Shown here piece after piece: positions 17,503-27,736 of a DNA stretch of 50,553 nt. The first letter of the stretch is position 1. Each line of letters begins with the position of its first letter. A model generated the notes under the pieces. The model had not been told where the DNA came from, did no database searches, and was given only the letters and a program-made list of their open reading frames with translations. Both the position numbers and the translations under genes were made by a program. The stretch is from Andalucia godoyi (taxonomy: Eukaryota; Discoba; Jakobea; Jakobida; Andaluciidae), in the NCBI GenBank assembly GCA_009859145.1, contig VRVR01000030.1:1-50553 (forward strand), given 5' to 3'.

Positions 17503-19392
17503 ATGCAGGGATCGCCGACGCTTTTTTCAGCCTCTACGCAGGCGATTTTCTTCAACCTCAAGAAGGACTCGATCCAGCGCATGCTGGACTTTGACTTTCT
17601 GTGCCGTCGGGAAAAGCCGTCCGTTGCTGCGATTGTGACTCCTGGTTCCCAAGCGGGGTCCTTTCACAAGGAATTCTTTGGGACTCGGGAGATTGCGATT
17701 CCGGTGCTGCCGTCCACACAGTTAGCTTGTGAGTTGCATCCCAATGCAGATGTTTTTTTGAACTTTGCATCGTTCCGATCTGCATTCGAGTCAAGCATGG
17801 TCGCGCTGGATCAGCCGACCATTCGCACGGTTGTCATCATTGCAGAAGGCGTGCCAGAGCGGAACGTCAAGGAGCTGATTGCAAAAGCGAACAAACTTGG
17901 AAAAGTCGTGATCGGACCCGCGACAGTCGGTGGAGTCCAGGCTGGGGCGTTCAAGATTGGGGATACCGCAGGGACTGTGGAAAATATTGTGCGGTGCAAG
18001 CTGCATAGACCGGGTTCTGTCGGATTTGTCTCAAAGTCGGGCGGATTGTCTAATGAAATGTACAACGTGCTGGCAAGGACAACGGATGGGCTGTTTGAGG
18101 GCATCGCGGTCGGGGGTGATGCGTACCCCGGAACGACGCTCACAGACCATGTGCTTCGATTTGAAAAGATTCCGCAGATTCGAATGATTGTGGTTCTCGG
18201 TGAACTTGGCGGAGTTGACGAGTATGGAATTGTGGACGCAATGAACTCTGGGAAGATTACAAAGCCCCTGATTGCGTGGGTATCCGGAACCTGCGCCAAG
18301 TTTTTCCAGTCTTCCGAAGTGCAGTTCGGACATGCAGGCGCAAAGAGCGGCAGCGCAGACGAGTCGGCAGACGCAAAGAACTCTGCGCTTCGCAATGCTG
18401 GTGCGCTGGTTCCGTCTTCGTTTGAAGGGTTCGCTGATATGATTGCCAAAAAGTATCAGGAACTCGTTCATGCCGGGAAGATCGTTCCTGTCCAGGATGT
18501 CGAGCCGCAGACGATTCCGACGGATTTGTCCTCTGCAGTCAAATCTGGCAACATCCGTATGGCCACCAGTATTGTCTGTACGATATCGGACGACCGGGGC
18601 GAGGAGCCGCGGTACATGGGACTTCCGATTTCGCAGGTGATTTCGGATGGTCTGTCGATCGGAGATGTAGTTTCGCTGCTCTGGTTCAAAAAGCTCTTGC
18701 CCAAGTGGGCCACCAAGTTTATGGAAATGTGCATTGTTATCGCCGCTGACCATGGCCCTTGTGTTTCCGGCGCACATAACACCATTGTCACTGCTCGCGC
18801 GGGCAAAGATCTTGTATCCAGTCTCTGCTCGGGTCTGCTCACGATCGGGCCGCGCTTTGGAGGAGCGATTACGATGTCCAGCATCCACATCAAGCATGCG
18901 TGCGACTCTGGACAAGAGGCATGGGAATTTGTGGAAGAAATGAAGGCCAAGGGCCAACGTGTCGAAGGCATCGGGCATCGCATCAAGAATGCTGAAAACA
19001 GGGACAAGCGAGTGCTTTTGTTGTCCGAGTATGCGGAGGCACACTTTCCCAATACCCATTACTTGCAGTATGCCAATGCTGTGGAAGCATACACCCTGAC
19101 GAAGGCTCCGAACCTGGTGCTGAACATCGATGGGTGCATTGGCGCGTTGATGTGCGATCTGTTGTGCACCTGCGGTGCATTCACGTCCAAGGAGGTGGAC
19201 GAAATCCTTGAAATGGACGTACTGAACGGCATCTTTGTCTTGTCCCGGTCGATTGGTCTCATGGGCCATGCGCTGGACCAGAAGCGTATGCACCAGGGGC
19301 TCTACCGCCACAATCCCGCCGATGTGCTGTATGCCACACCGGATGATTATCCTGTCCGCATTGGAGAAGAATCGAATAGCATCGATGAGTAG
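17503..19392 (+). CDS. ACLB: ATP-citrate lyase subunit B (two-subunit, plant-type)
   Basis: 629 residues. With an ACLA partner it cleaves citrate with CoA and ATP to acetyl-CoA and oxaloacetate in the cytosol, feeding lipid and sterol synthesis. It matches only the second part of animal ACLY: a succinyl-CoA-synthetase-alpha-like module (~1-330) with the phospho-histidine in VQFGHAGA (His277), then the citrate-synthase-like module (~340-629) with ADHGPCVSGAHNT, RAGKDLVSSL, GIGHRIK and LDQKR. The N-terminus (SASTQAIFFN) and many segments read like plant ACLB (about 608 residues), not a truncated animal enzyme. ACLA must be encoded elsewhere. Start: first ATG in frame, at the expected position. 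An AATAAA at 19566-19571 may be the polyadenylation signal. Confidence 0.95.
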   Translation: MQGSPTLFSASTQAIFFNLKKDSIQRMLDFDFLCRREKPSVAAIVTPGSQAGSFHKEFFGTREIAIPVLPSTQLACELHPNADVFLNFASFRSAFESSMVALDQPTIRTVVIIAEGVPERNVKELIAKANKLGKVVIGPATVGGVQAGAFKIGDTAGTVENIVRCKLHRPGSVGFVSKSGGLSNEMYNVLARTTDGLFEGIAVGGDAYPGTTLTDHVLRFEKIPQIRMIVVLGELGGVDEYGIVDAMNSGKITKPLIAWVSGTCAKFFQSSEVQFGHAGAKSGSADESADAKNSALRNAGALVPSSFEGFADMIAKKYQELVHAGKIVPVQDVEPQTIPTDLSSAVKSGNIRMATSIVCTISDDRGEEPRYMGLPISQVISDGLSIGDVVSLLWFKKLLPKWATKFMEMCIVIAADHGPCVSGAHNTIVTARAGKDLVSSLCSGLLTIGPRFGGAITMSSIHIKHACDSGQEAWEFVEEMKAKGQRVEGIGHRIKNAENRDKRVLLLSEYAEAHFPNTHYLQYANAVEAYTLTKAPNLVLNIDGCIGALMCDLLCTCGAFTSKEVDEILEMDVLNGIFVLSRSIGLMGHALDQKRMHQGLYRHNPADVLYATPDDYPVRIGEESNSIDE

Positions 19393-19455
19393 CAATGCGC
19401 TGTCCTCCTATTCTTTGACTCTTGTGAGATCCCCTGCGAACGATGTCCGTTCAGA

Positions 19456-19489
<34 letters not shown>

Positions 19490-20304
19490 GGGTGTGTATG
19501 TGTGGTACACGTACTCTGTACGTCGTTTGTGATTTACCAGCGTCGTGTGGTGGCTGAGATACTTGAATAAACATCAGACAATACAGATGCAGCAAAGCTC
19601 ATTGGCGCCGTTGCCACTTATTGCGATATGATGAAGCAATCCAAAGCGCACACACACAAAACCACTGTCACGCGCCTATGCGCATGCGTCTGTTATCTTG
19701 GCAACTCCGTCACACGATGCCCCGATTCGTTTCGCCTCCCTTTTGATCATGAAATCCCTATAAACACGCCGCCGCGTTGCATTCTCGCACAGCGACGCTC
19801 ATTTCATTTCTTTACTTTTATTGTCCATGCAACGCAACATCTATCTTGGGAACGTCGCTCATGCCGAGGGGCGTGTTGGGGCCTACCCCCTTCCCAATCA
19901 TGCTATGCATGTTGTTGGGTTGCAACATTGATTATGGGTGATCAGCGATGATTATCCGTGGTTAGTGTGCAATGTAGGCGTGCAATGCGGGTTAGTCCAT
20001 CTCTCCACAAAGCTGCAGCCGAGCCACTTCCATGCTGCCTGTCGTACTCTAAAAAACAGGGGCTGATCATGTCAGCAGTTGAGTCTGGCTAAAGTCTCTG
20101 AAGTCCAGACAGATGAGCGGGAATGCCGAACGATGAGATCCATTTCCGATAATACTTTTTTTCGGTATACCTTTTAAATATTTGGTTCATAACTTTTTTC
20201 CCGAGTGGTTTTGACGCTAAAAGGAACAGAACGAAACAATAATACAGTAGTCTGCAACAACAACAACAACAAAAAACAAAAAACAAAAAACAAAAAACAA
20301 AAAA
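19393..20304. other. Spacer containing a TnpB/Fanzor fossil and simple repeats
   Basis: Holds a GT-rich microsatellite (19458-19502), the decayed nuclease fragment (19827-19990, listed separately) and, just before the MMSDH start, an A-rich leader with CAACAA and (CAAAAAA)n units at 20257-20303. A 6-base stem GTCTGG/CCAGAC at 20083-20110 lies downstream of the fossil. No intact gene. Confidence 0.6.
19827..19990 (+). pseudogene. Decayed TnpB/Fanzor-family nuclease, extreme C-terminus and 3' flank
   Basis: In one frame 19833-19895 reads RNIYLGNV, a short insertion, then GRVGAYPLP. This is the ending of TnpB/OrfB proteins (NGARNIYLKN...RRVGAYP), with an extra three codons relative to the 48-kb copy. 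The frame stops shortly after (TGA at 19926-19928). The match continues into non-coding DNA: a GTGTG/AATGTAGGCGTG string near 19966-19983 recurs downstream of the 48-kb fossil. That means the two are copies of one element family rather than independent resemblances. Everything upstream (catalytic domain) is lost or unrecognisable. Confidence 0.55.
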
Positions 20305-21807
20305 ATGTCTGCTGCTGCTTGTGTCCCTCTTTTTATCAACAACACCTTTGTGGAGTCCAAAGCGACGGTGTTCCTTGATGTGCACGACCCTGCGACCCAG
20401 CAGATTGTTGCGCGCACGCCGATTTGTCCGCGTGAAGAGCTGGAAGCTGCTCTGGAAGCTGCACAGGCTGCGTTTCCTGCGTGGAGAGACACCGCTGTTT
20501 CTCGCCGAGCCCGCGTGATGCTCAAGTTCCAACAACTGGTCCGTGAGCGCAGTGAAGATCTCGCAAAAATCATTGTTCGTGAGCATGGAAAGACGCTGGA
20601 GGATGCCCGAGGAGATGTTTTCCGCGGTCTCGAAGTCATCGAATATGCATGCTCTGCAAACTCGTTGCTACTGAGCGACTTTTCAGAGTCCGTTGCTACT
20701 GCGGTGGACACGTACTCGATTCGCCAACCGCTTGGAATTGTTGCTGCCATCTGCCCGTTCAATTTTCCAGTGATGATTCCGCTGTGGTCCATCCCTCTTG
20801 CTTTGGTCTGCGGCAACTGCATGCTCATGAAGCCTTCTGAACGAGTCCCCTCTGCCTCGCTGTTGCTGGCTGAGCTCCTTGCGCAGTCCGGGCTGCCAGC
20901 TGGTGTGTTCAACATCGTCCACGGGGCGGTGGACACCGTGAACTTTCTGTGTGACGCCCCGTCCATCAAAGCACTGTCCTTTGTCGGGTCGAATGCGGCT
21001 GGAGAGGCCATCTACAAGAGGGCGATTTTGACCGGCAAGCGTGTGCAGTGCAACATGGGCGCCAAGAACCATGCAGTCGTAATGCCGGATGCGGATCGTT
21101 CATCGACCATTGCTGCACTGATTGGTGCCGCATTTGGTGCATGTGGACAGCGCTGCATGGCCATTTCCGTTGCCGTCTTTGTCGGAGAAGCTACTGAGTT
21201 GCTAGAGGAGATCAAGGAAAGGGCGTCGAAGCTGATTCTTGGTCCCGGTAATGATCCAAAGACGGAAATGGGTCCGCTGACGAGCCCGCAAGCGAAGCTG
21301 CGTGTTGAGGGTCTGATCTCGCGGGCGCAGGAAGCGGGCGCCCAAATCGTCTTGGATGGTCGCAACGTTCGTGTTGCCGGTTTTGAAACCGGTAATTTTG
21401 TTGGCCCGACGATCATCAGCAACGTTACTCCCGACATGGAATGCTATAAGACCGAGATCTTTGGACCGGTTCTTGTGTGTCTGAGTGTCCCTACACTGGC
21501 TGCTGCAATTGCATTTGTGAATGCCAATCCGTACGGAAATGGCACCGCAATTTTCACGCAGTCGGGATCTGCCGCACGAAAGTTCCAGCACGAAATCGAG
21601 GCAGGACAGATCGGCATTAACATGCCGATCCCAGTTCCTCTTCCGTTCTTCTCGTGGACTGGGTCCAAGGCGTCCTTCGCCGGAGATATCAATTTTTACG
21701 GAAAGGGATCCGTGCAGTTTTACACAAAGACAAAGACTGTTGTTGCTTCTTGGAAGGACAAGTTTGAGGGAGGGTCTCAGATGTCCATGCCGACCCTTGG
21801 TAAGTAA
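20305..21807 (+). CDS. ALDH6A1: Methylmalonate-semialdehyde dehydrogenase (CoA-acylating)
   Basis: 500-residue aldehyde dehydrogenase of the ALDH6/MmsA family, oxidising methylmalonate or malonate semialdehyde with CoA and NAD+ to propionyl-CoA or acetyl-CoA plus CO2 (valine, thymine and beta-alanine/uracil breakdown). Seen: the family start [60 protein letters not shown] and the catalytic [10 protein letters not shown] with Cys284. Next come [21 protein letters not shown] and [15 protein letters not shown]. Every segment typical of MMSDH is present. The N-terminus MSAAACVPL is short, so a mitochondrial presequence is weak or absent. That is odd for an enzyme usually in mitochondria, and an upstream exon could supply one. 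It converges on URC1. Confidence 0.93.
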   Translation: MSAAACVPLFINNTFVESKATVFLDVHDPATQQIVARTPICPREELEAALEAAQAAFPAWRDTAVSRRARVMLKFQQLVRERSEDLAKIIVREHGKTLEDARGDVFRGLEVIEYACSANSLLLSDFSESVATAVDTYSIRQPLGIVAAICPFNFPVMIPLWSIPLALVCGNCMLMKPSERVPSASLLLAELLAQSGLPAGVFNIVHGAVDTVNFLCDAPSIKALSFVGSNAAGEAIYKRAILTGKRVQCNMGAKNHAVVMPDADRSSTIAALIGAAFGACGQRCMAISVAVFVGEATELLEEIKERASKLILGPGNDPKTEMGPLTSPQAKLRVEGLISRAQEAGAQIVLDGRNVRVAGFETGNFVGPTIISNVTPDMECYKTEIFGPVLVCLSVPTLAAAIAFVNANPYGNGTAIFTQSGSAARKFQHEIEAGQIGINMPIPVPLPFFSWTGSKASFAGDINFYGKGSVQFYTKTKTVVASWKDKFEGGSQMSMPTLGK

Positions 21808-22274
21808 GTGCGTCGTGCTGATTTGTGTTCGTGCTTGTTTCGTCGTCGTTGCGTTTCGTTAAAGAAAAATTACAACCAGAAGAAATACAGAAATACAGAA
21901 ATACGAGATGAATTGGCTTTACTGGTACTGTAGACAAAGGGAAGAGGCCCGGTGTTCATGAACACCAAGCAAAAACACAACAGCGGACCAAAAAGAGAGA
22001 GAATGGAGAGGAAAAAAGACGAAGAACGATATGAAGTATTCGCAGCATGGATCTTTCGCAAGTGCGATAAGAAACACAGATATCCTACAACAAACAGGCG
22101 GAAAAAGACGAACGAATCAAAAAGGGGAAGGGGAAGAAAAGAAAAAAAACTACTGGCACAAACCTGAAGGAGAAAATAAAGCACGGAGAAAGACATCGAC
22201 ACAGCAAAGAGGAGACGGAGCGGAGTGGGGGAAAATACAACGGACGCACAGTCTAAATCTAGAGGAGTGGGCGC
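21808..22274. other. Convergent 3' spacer MMSDH / URC1
   Basis: 467 bases of purine-rich DNA between two stop codons. It includes three AGAAATACAG/C-like repeats near 21882-21905. No gene or RNA seen. Confidence 0.5.
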
Positions 22275-23549
22275 TTATTCCTTGAGTGAACGTCCCTTTC
22301 CTTCGATGTTATCTTCCTTGTCCCAGAAGTATCCTGCTGCAACCTTGGCTGCAATCTCCACCTGCGCATCCACAGGGATCATGCTGGGAGGAATGGGAAC
22401 ACGCTCGCCAATGGTAATACCAGCAGACGTGATCGCATCATGCTTCATATCCGACATGGACACAAATCTGTCGATGTGGGTGATTCCGAGCCAGTGCAAA
22501 ACGTCCGGCATCAGTTCTTGATAACGAGCGTCCTGAACTCCTGCGACACACTCCGTTCGAAGGAAATACGTCTCTCCACGGTCTCCACCTTCCTGGCGCT
22601 TTCTTGCGTTGTACACGAGGTACTTTGTGACTTCACCAAGGGCGCGTCCTTCCTTTCTGTTGTAGACAATGACACCGACTCCGCCTTCCTGTGCTTGCTT
22701 GACACACTCGGCAATGCCGTGAGCCAGATACGGGCGGCATGTGCAGATGTCAGATCCGAAAACGTCTGAACCGTTGCACTCGTCATGCACACGGCAGGTG
22801 ACTTGCTTTTCAGGGTTTCCGAGGAACTGCGGGTTTCCGATAATGTACACCGATGCTCCTCCAATGGGGGGAAGGAACACGTCCAAGTCGGGGCGGGTGA
22901 TCAGTTCGGGGAACATGCCTCCTGTGGCCTCAAAAAGCGTCCGTCGCAAGTGACCGACCTCGGTGTCGAACCGCTTTGCGATTCCCGGCAGGTACCACAC
23001 AGGGTCGATGGCTGCCTTTGTGACACACAAGTCATTGTTCTCGCGCAAAATGACTCCGTCAACCTTGCAAAGACCCTCCTTGACATAGTCCTTCAGCTCT
23101 GGCACATTGATATGGGCCTTGGTGATGGCGATTGAGGGGCGGAGATCATATCCGTCACGAAGCTCCTGCTGGAAGATCTCCTGCACAAGAGCACCCCACG
23201 GATCAAGCGACACGATGCGCTCCGGGTCCTTCCACGACGGGAACGGTCCAAGAACTTCTGCCGGGTACGTGTTCGTCAGATCCGGACGCCGAGTATCTGC
23301 CAGCTTGCCGCGCGCAATGGCAAGTGCGCGGTACACCGAGTACGACCCCGACGGCGCGCCAATGCAGTTCTTGCGCTTGTGGAACTTCTGGTCAATGCCA
23401 GCAAGCACAGGTCCGCGAACGTGGGGATCTGCAGCACCCCACTTGATCGGCAGAGGGTTGATTCCCGGTTGGCCGGGATGAGTAGTAAGCACAATACGCT
23501 TTCCAAACGACGTCGAAAGCATTGTCTCGTGGCCTTCCGAATCAGACAT
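22275..23549 (-). CDS. URC1: URC1, GTP cyclohydrolase II-like uracil catabolism protein
   Basis: 424 residues, about twice a bacterial GTP cyclohydrolase II. Residues ~230-410 carry the GCHII fold. The zinc motif DEC-x10-C-x-C has cysteines 258, 269 and 271 in the exact GCHII spacing (ECNGSDVFGSDICTC). It is followed by GVGVIVYNRKEGRALGEVTKY, the equivalent of the substrate-binding REGRG loop. The N-terminal ~200 residues (HPGQPGINPLPIKWG, IDQKFHKRKNCIGAPSGSYS) are specific to the URC1 family of fungi and bacteria. That family is required for the URC route of uracil breakdown, distinct from the dihydropyrimidine pathway; it is not riboflavin synthesis. UPRT (needed in the same route) is 4.2 kb away on the plus strand. 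Confidence 0.88.
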   Translation of the reverse strand: MSDSEGHETMLSTSFGKRIVLTTHPGQPGINPLPIKWGAADPHVRGPVLAGIDQKFHKRKNCIGAPSGSYSVYRALAIARGKLADTRRPDLTNTYPAEVLGPFPSWKDPERIVSLDPWGALVQEIFQQELRDGYDLRPSIAITKAHINVPELKDYVKEGLCKVDGVILRENNDLCVTKAAIDPVWYLPGIAKRFDTEVGHLRRTLFEATGGMFPELITRPDLDVFLPPIGGASVYIIGNPQFLGNPEKQVTCRVHDECNGSDVFGSDICTCRPYLAHGIAECVKQAQEGGVGVIVYNRKEGRALGEVTKYLVYNARKRQEGGDRGETYFLRTECVAGVQDARYQELMPDVLHWLGITHIDRFVSMSDMKHDAITSAGITIGERVPIPPSMIPVDAQVEIAAKVAAGYFWDKEDNIEGKGRSLKE

Positions 23550-24290
23550 TCTTTTTCTTATTTTTTTTTCTACCGGTTTGATGTATGATCTTTGGAAGAA
23601 AGAAAGAAAGAAAGAAGAATTATTATTTAGGGTTCAGGAAAAAAAAAAGATTAAGAGGAATACTTGTTCCTAACGGTGTAGAGTGACAGGAATATAGAAG
23701 AGAAGGAGAAGAAAACGAAAAGAAGAAGAGAAGGAAAGGAAGGAAAGAAGAAGAAAAGAAGGAAAAGAAAAGAAAGGAAGGAAAAAAGAGATTGAGTGAG
23801 TGAGTGAGTGAGTGGAGGTTTGGGGCAAGTCTAAAGGGGAGAGAGGAGATGGGGAGAGAGGGAGAGGGAGAGAGAGAGAGGAGGTTGGGGGATGGGCGAG
23901 ATAGGTTTTGGGGTTGAAAAGAGTCTCCGCTTTTTGCGTTAGGCCCGCCGGAATAAGTCATGATGACGTGGTCACCGCCACCCAGTCGGGGGATTTCCTT
24001 TTCTTTTCTTTCCCCTCTCAGTAGGTTCCTAGCATCAAGCGTCATTCTACGAGCGTTGTTCAGTCTTTCTTCCGACCTTTCTTTTTTTGGTCGTTTTTTT
24101 TTTCCTCTTTGCGCGCTCTCAGCAGGGAAGCTTCAGACGTTTCATTCAAAAACGACGAGTCTTTGTGTTGCACGAGAGAAAAATAAAGGAGGGGTGCGAG
24201 TGAGTCAGTGAGTCAGAGAGTCAGAGTGAGAGAGATTTGGACCTCATCAGTGTCGTGATAGTGAAATCCTTTGGGTGACAAACGGTACAC
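23550..24290. promoter_or_regulatory. Divergent intergenic region URC1 / DNA polymerase
   Basis: 741 bases between outward-facing genes, so it must hold both promoters. It is strongly asymmetric: 23595-23905 is almost pure purine on the plus strand (GAAAG, GAGA, and a (TGAG)n run at 23791-23813), then mixed sequence. No gene or RNA recognised. Confidence 0.55.
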
Positions 24291-27218
24291 ATGATGGCCG
24301 CGGCAATTGCTCGAAGTGTGCATGTGCGGTTCAAGACAATTCTGCTGTGCAATTTGGAACATGCAGCTCGGGCATCGAGCTTGCTTCCATATGACCCACC
24401 GGTGGATATCCAGGATGCAAGCAGCGTTGCCACCCATGCACTCATGACTGTGGACGCCATCCGCGCATCCGTACATGCAGACACCACATACTTTGTGCAC
24501 GTCCCAGAAAAACAAACGCATGGAACACCGATGTGGATGCGAAAATCTGCAAAGGGAGCTGCGTCCACGAAACTGTTCGATATGAGATTGCTTGCTCGAA
24601 CTCGTACAAACACCGTGATCAAGGAGCTCATGAGGAAAGTACCGGCTTCGGCAGTGATTACGCATCAAAGTGCACGGTCTGCAGATGATATCATCGCCAG
24701 CATTGCCCGATCCGGAGATACGCTCCGCGACAAGCTGGTGCTGTGGACGGGAGAACGGGGATTTCAGCTGATCAGCGACCGCGTGTCCGCCTTTTCCGCT
24801 ATGGAAAACAAAGTTCTGACACCCCAAAAACTGAAAGAGGAATCGTTTCTCAAACTGGACCCGAAATCCGTCTTCACGTACTTGTGTCTGATGTCTGTCT
24901 GGCAAGAGCCATCGGATGAATGGGTTCGTGCCGTTGCAGAAAAACACCCGATGCTTTCGACCGTGTGGTGCACCCTGGCAGATGTGGACAAGGGTGCACA
25001 AGACAAGATCGAATTTCTCAAATTTTCACGAAGTATCATCATGGATTCTGTTGCTCAATATTGGAGCGTGAACGGAACGTTTCTCGTGGATTTGAATTCT
25101 GCAAGGCCATGGTCCGGTCTCGCATCTTCTGCTGCACACTCGCGTCCCACATCCTCAAGCGAACCGGTGGTGCAGACCACACTTGACGCGGAGGATGCAG
25201 TGCCCTCGGACTTGCCCGCTCCGCAGAAAACTCCATCTTCCGAATCTTATTCTGCGTCGAAGAAGTCAATAAGGCTCGCCTTGGAACTCTCCGAGGATGA
25301 TGAAGAGATTCTTGACGATATCGAAGAGTCTGAAGACGATGGCCCAAAGGACGATGCAGGATTCAAACATTTTCGAAATCACAAAATGACGACAGTTTTG
25401 TCAGAAGAGGATGCCTCTCAACTCGAGCAGGATTTGTCCCGGTGTTCCATTGCGTTCATGTTCCCTGTCGAAGTTTGTCCCTCGGACTTTGACCATCGCC
25501 TTGCAGGAATCGGAGTTTGCGGGAACCACACGACGTCTGCGTACTTTCTGCCTCTGGAATTGAGCGGATCTGATGACGTCTTCTTGTCAGACTCCAACTT
25601 GGCCGAGAGAATTGGAACGCTTAAGCGCATATTGGCCATCCCAACGTTGAAGAAGGTTCTCTGCGACTCCAAACGAGCGATGATGAATCTGGATCGATAC
25701 AAACTCGCTCTGCAGGACTTCGACGACTTAATGGTGAAGTCCTATGTGCTGCATTGCGGACAGAAGTTCAGCCACACATTCTCCGGTCTGATGGAGCATT
25801 ATTTTGATGCGAGCGCTCAAGAGTCGTTGCTGCTGGAGAAAGAGGTTGTCGGTAGCGGCAGAAAAAAGAAATCCCTTCTCGACTCGTCGTTGGTTTCAGA
25901 AACAGGGGAGTTCGCTATGCAGCGCTGTGTGTTCGTCAAGGAACTGTGGCAGAAGATTGATGCCGCCTTTGCACAAGAAGCGTCTTCGAAACTGGCGACT
26001 ATGTATACCAATCTTGAGCTGCCTCTTGTCGAGGTCCTTCGAAGCATGGAGCGTATCGGGGTACTGATCGATCAGGATATGCTGCTCTCACTCCGTGACC
26101 AGTACTCAAAGAAGATCGAGGGCATTCAGTCCGACATTGCGGAAGCTTGCGGTGGGGAAGCCATCAACCTCAACTCTCCAAAACAGGTGGCAGAAATGTT
26201 GGATAAGCTTGAGCTCTTTGACGGCACTGGCAAAATGTGCACAGATGCAGAAGCCTTGGAAGGAATGGCAAAACGCACTGGGCACCCGTTTCCGTCAAAG
26301 CTTCTGGAATTTCGCGCAGCTTCCAAGATTCTTGGGACGTATGTTGAAGGCTTGCTGCATCGCATTCATCCGCAGACGGGCCGCATTCACACCACATTCC
26401 AGAACGCGTTGACGACGACTGGACGTTTAAGTTCCGTCGACCCGAATGTCCAGAATATTCCCGTTCGGACCCCGGAAGGCCGCGAAATTCGTCGATGCTT
26501 TCTTGCTCCCGACGGCTGCAAGCTGGTTTCTTTTGACTATTCCCAAGTGGAACTCCGGATCTTGGCCCATATTTCACAAGATGCTGTGCTGCAGGATGCG
26601 TATGCTTCAGGAAAGGATGTCCACTCCATCACTGCATCGCAAGTGTTCAAGGTTCCGCTGGAACAGGTTTCAAAGGAAGAGCGCCGCAAAGCCAAGGCAA
26701 TCAACTTTGGGATTGTGTACGGCATGACTGCACACGGACTTTCTGCACAGCTGGGAGTCACGTTCGAAGAAGCTGAGCAGTATATTGAGCAGTACAAGAG
26801 CACCTATCCCGGCATCAACGGCTACATGCAGCGCAGCCGTGACTTTTGTCGAAAGAACGGGTATGTGGAGACGCTTTTCGGACGTCGGTGCCACATACCC
26901 GATATATTCGAAAAGCGAAAGCGCCATATGTACGAGTTCGCGCTGCGGGCGGCCATCAATTCTCCTATTCAGGGCACTTCTGCCGATATCACAAAGTTTG
27001 CGATGCTTGAGATCTACCGACGGTTTCAGAAGGAGAAGGTCCAGTCTCGGATGATTCTGCAGATCCATGACGAGTTGATGTTTGAAGTCCCCGATGCCGA
27101 AATGGACAAGGTGAAGCCGATTATTACGCAGATTATGGAAGGTGTCGGAGAACCAATTGGATTTTCGGTTCCACTTACTGTTGGGTTTTCTTCTTCGCAA
27201 CGCTGGGAAGAAAAATAG
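24291..27218 (+). CDS. Family A DNA polymerase, bacterial Pol I-like, with degenerate nuclease domains
   Basis: 975 residues. Residues ~560-975 are a strong Pol I polymerase: TGRLSSVDPNVQNIP, motif A DYSQVELRI (Asp749), motif B KAINFGIVYG (near 803) and motif C IHDELMFEV (Asp927). Residues ~1-290 keep the outline of the Pol I 5'-3' exonuclease (SADDIIASIAR, LVLWTGERGF) but lack its acidic metal ligands. A spacer of ~50 acidic residues follows. Residues ~375-540 resemble the 3'-5' exonuclease domain with the DxE motif and the NxxYD motif lost. So it should polymerise without proofreading. The likely role is organellar replication or repair, as for other protist PolA proteins. The N-terminus MMAAAIARSVHVRFKTILL is Arg-containing and amphipathic, compatible with mitochondrial import. 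Confidence 0.93.
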   Translation: MMAAAIARSVHVRFKTILLCNLEHAARASSLLPYDPPVDIQDASSVATHALMTVDAIRASVHADTTYFVHVPEKQTHGTPMWMRKSAKGAASTKLFDMRLLARTRTNTVIKELMRKVPASAVITHQSARSADDIIASIARSGDTLRDKLVLWTGERGFQLISDRVSAFSAMENKVLTPQKLKEESFLKLDPKSVFTYLCLMSVWQEPSDEWVRAVAEKHPMLSTVWCTLADVDKGAQDKIEFLKFSRSIIMDSVAQYWSVNGTFLVDLNSARPWSGLASSAAHSRPTSSSEPVVQTTLDAEDAVPSDLPAPQKTPSSESYSASKKSIRLALELSEDDEEILDDIEESEDDGPKDDAGFKHFRNHKMTTVLSEEDASQLEQDLSRCSIAFMFPVEVCPSDFDHRLAGIGVCGNHTTSAYFLPLELSGSDDVFLSDSNLAERIGTLKRILAIPTLKKVLCDSKRAMMNLDRYKLALQDFDDLMVKSYVLHCGQKFSHTFSGLMEHYFDASAQESLLLEKEVVGSGRKKKSLLDSSLVSETGEFAMQRCVFVKELWQKIDAAFAQEASSKLATMYTNLELPLVEVLRSMERIGVLIDQDMLLSLRDQYSKKIEGIQSDIAEACGGEAINLNSPKQVAEMLDKLELFDGTGKMCTDAEALEGMAKRTGHPFPSKLLEFRAASKILGTYVEGLLHRIHPQTGRIHTTFQNALTTTGRLSSVDPNVQNIPVRTPEGREIRRCFLAPDGCKLVSFDYSQVELRILAHISQDAVLQDAYASGKDVHSITASQVFKVPLEQVSKEERRKAKAINFGIVYGMTAHGLSAQLGVTFEEAEQYIEQYKSTYPGINGYMQRSRDFCRKNGYVETLFGRRCHIPDIFEKRKRHMYEFALRAAINSPIQGTSADITKFAMLEIYRRFQKEKVQSRMILQIHDELMFEVPDAEMDKVKPIITQIMEGVGEPIGFSVPLTVGFSSSQRWEEK

Positions 27219-27736
27219 TTTGGGTCATACGTTCTCTTGTAATTTTATCAGTAATTTATATACTCTTGTACATGCTTTATCGTCTCCGGTCTCCTCGTAA
27301 AAAGGATGACAGCCACTTTATTACATTTGTTTTATCTGTTTTGTTTTTTCCGTCGATGATGGTCTACCTGTCGTACAAACCGGCATGCACCGCGCTATGC
27401 AGAGATCGATATTGAAGCCGCCCCTCCCCTTTCCTCTCCGCAACGAGATCAGGGGGAAGGCCCCTCCGTTTGAGTTTTCTGACCTTTCTCCAGAGTCCTG
27501 CTCGTCTCTTTACTTTTAACCATTGAGCTTCCCTTCCTTTCCCTGTCTTTCTCTCTCTCTCTCTCTCTCATTCTTTCTTTCTTTCTCTTTCTCTTTTTTT
27601 TTTTTCCTCTTTCTTCTGGTCTTTTGCACACTTTGCGAAAAAAAGAAAACCAACATCGTCCGCTGTTTTTTTTTCCTTTCCCCCCGCTCTCTGCCTCGCT
27701 TCGTTCCTTCTTAAGAAAAACTTAGTCAATCGAGAA
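27219..27736. other. Spacer DNA polymerase / UPRT
   Basis: 518 bases, no gene seen. 27510-27710 is a long pyrimidine tract with (CT)n and CTTT repeats immediately upstream of the UPRT leader, a common layout in this window. Confidence 0.5.

Noticed and set aside
18031-19395. 454-codon open frame antisense to ATP-citrate lyase
   Set aside because: It mirrors the strongly conserved ACLB frame, and its translation has no family resemblance and odd His/Arg content. A codon-usage shadow.
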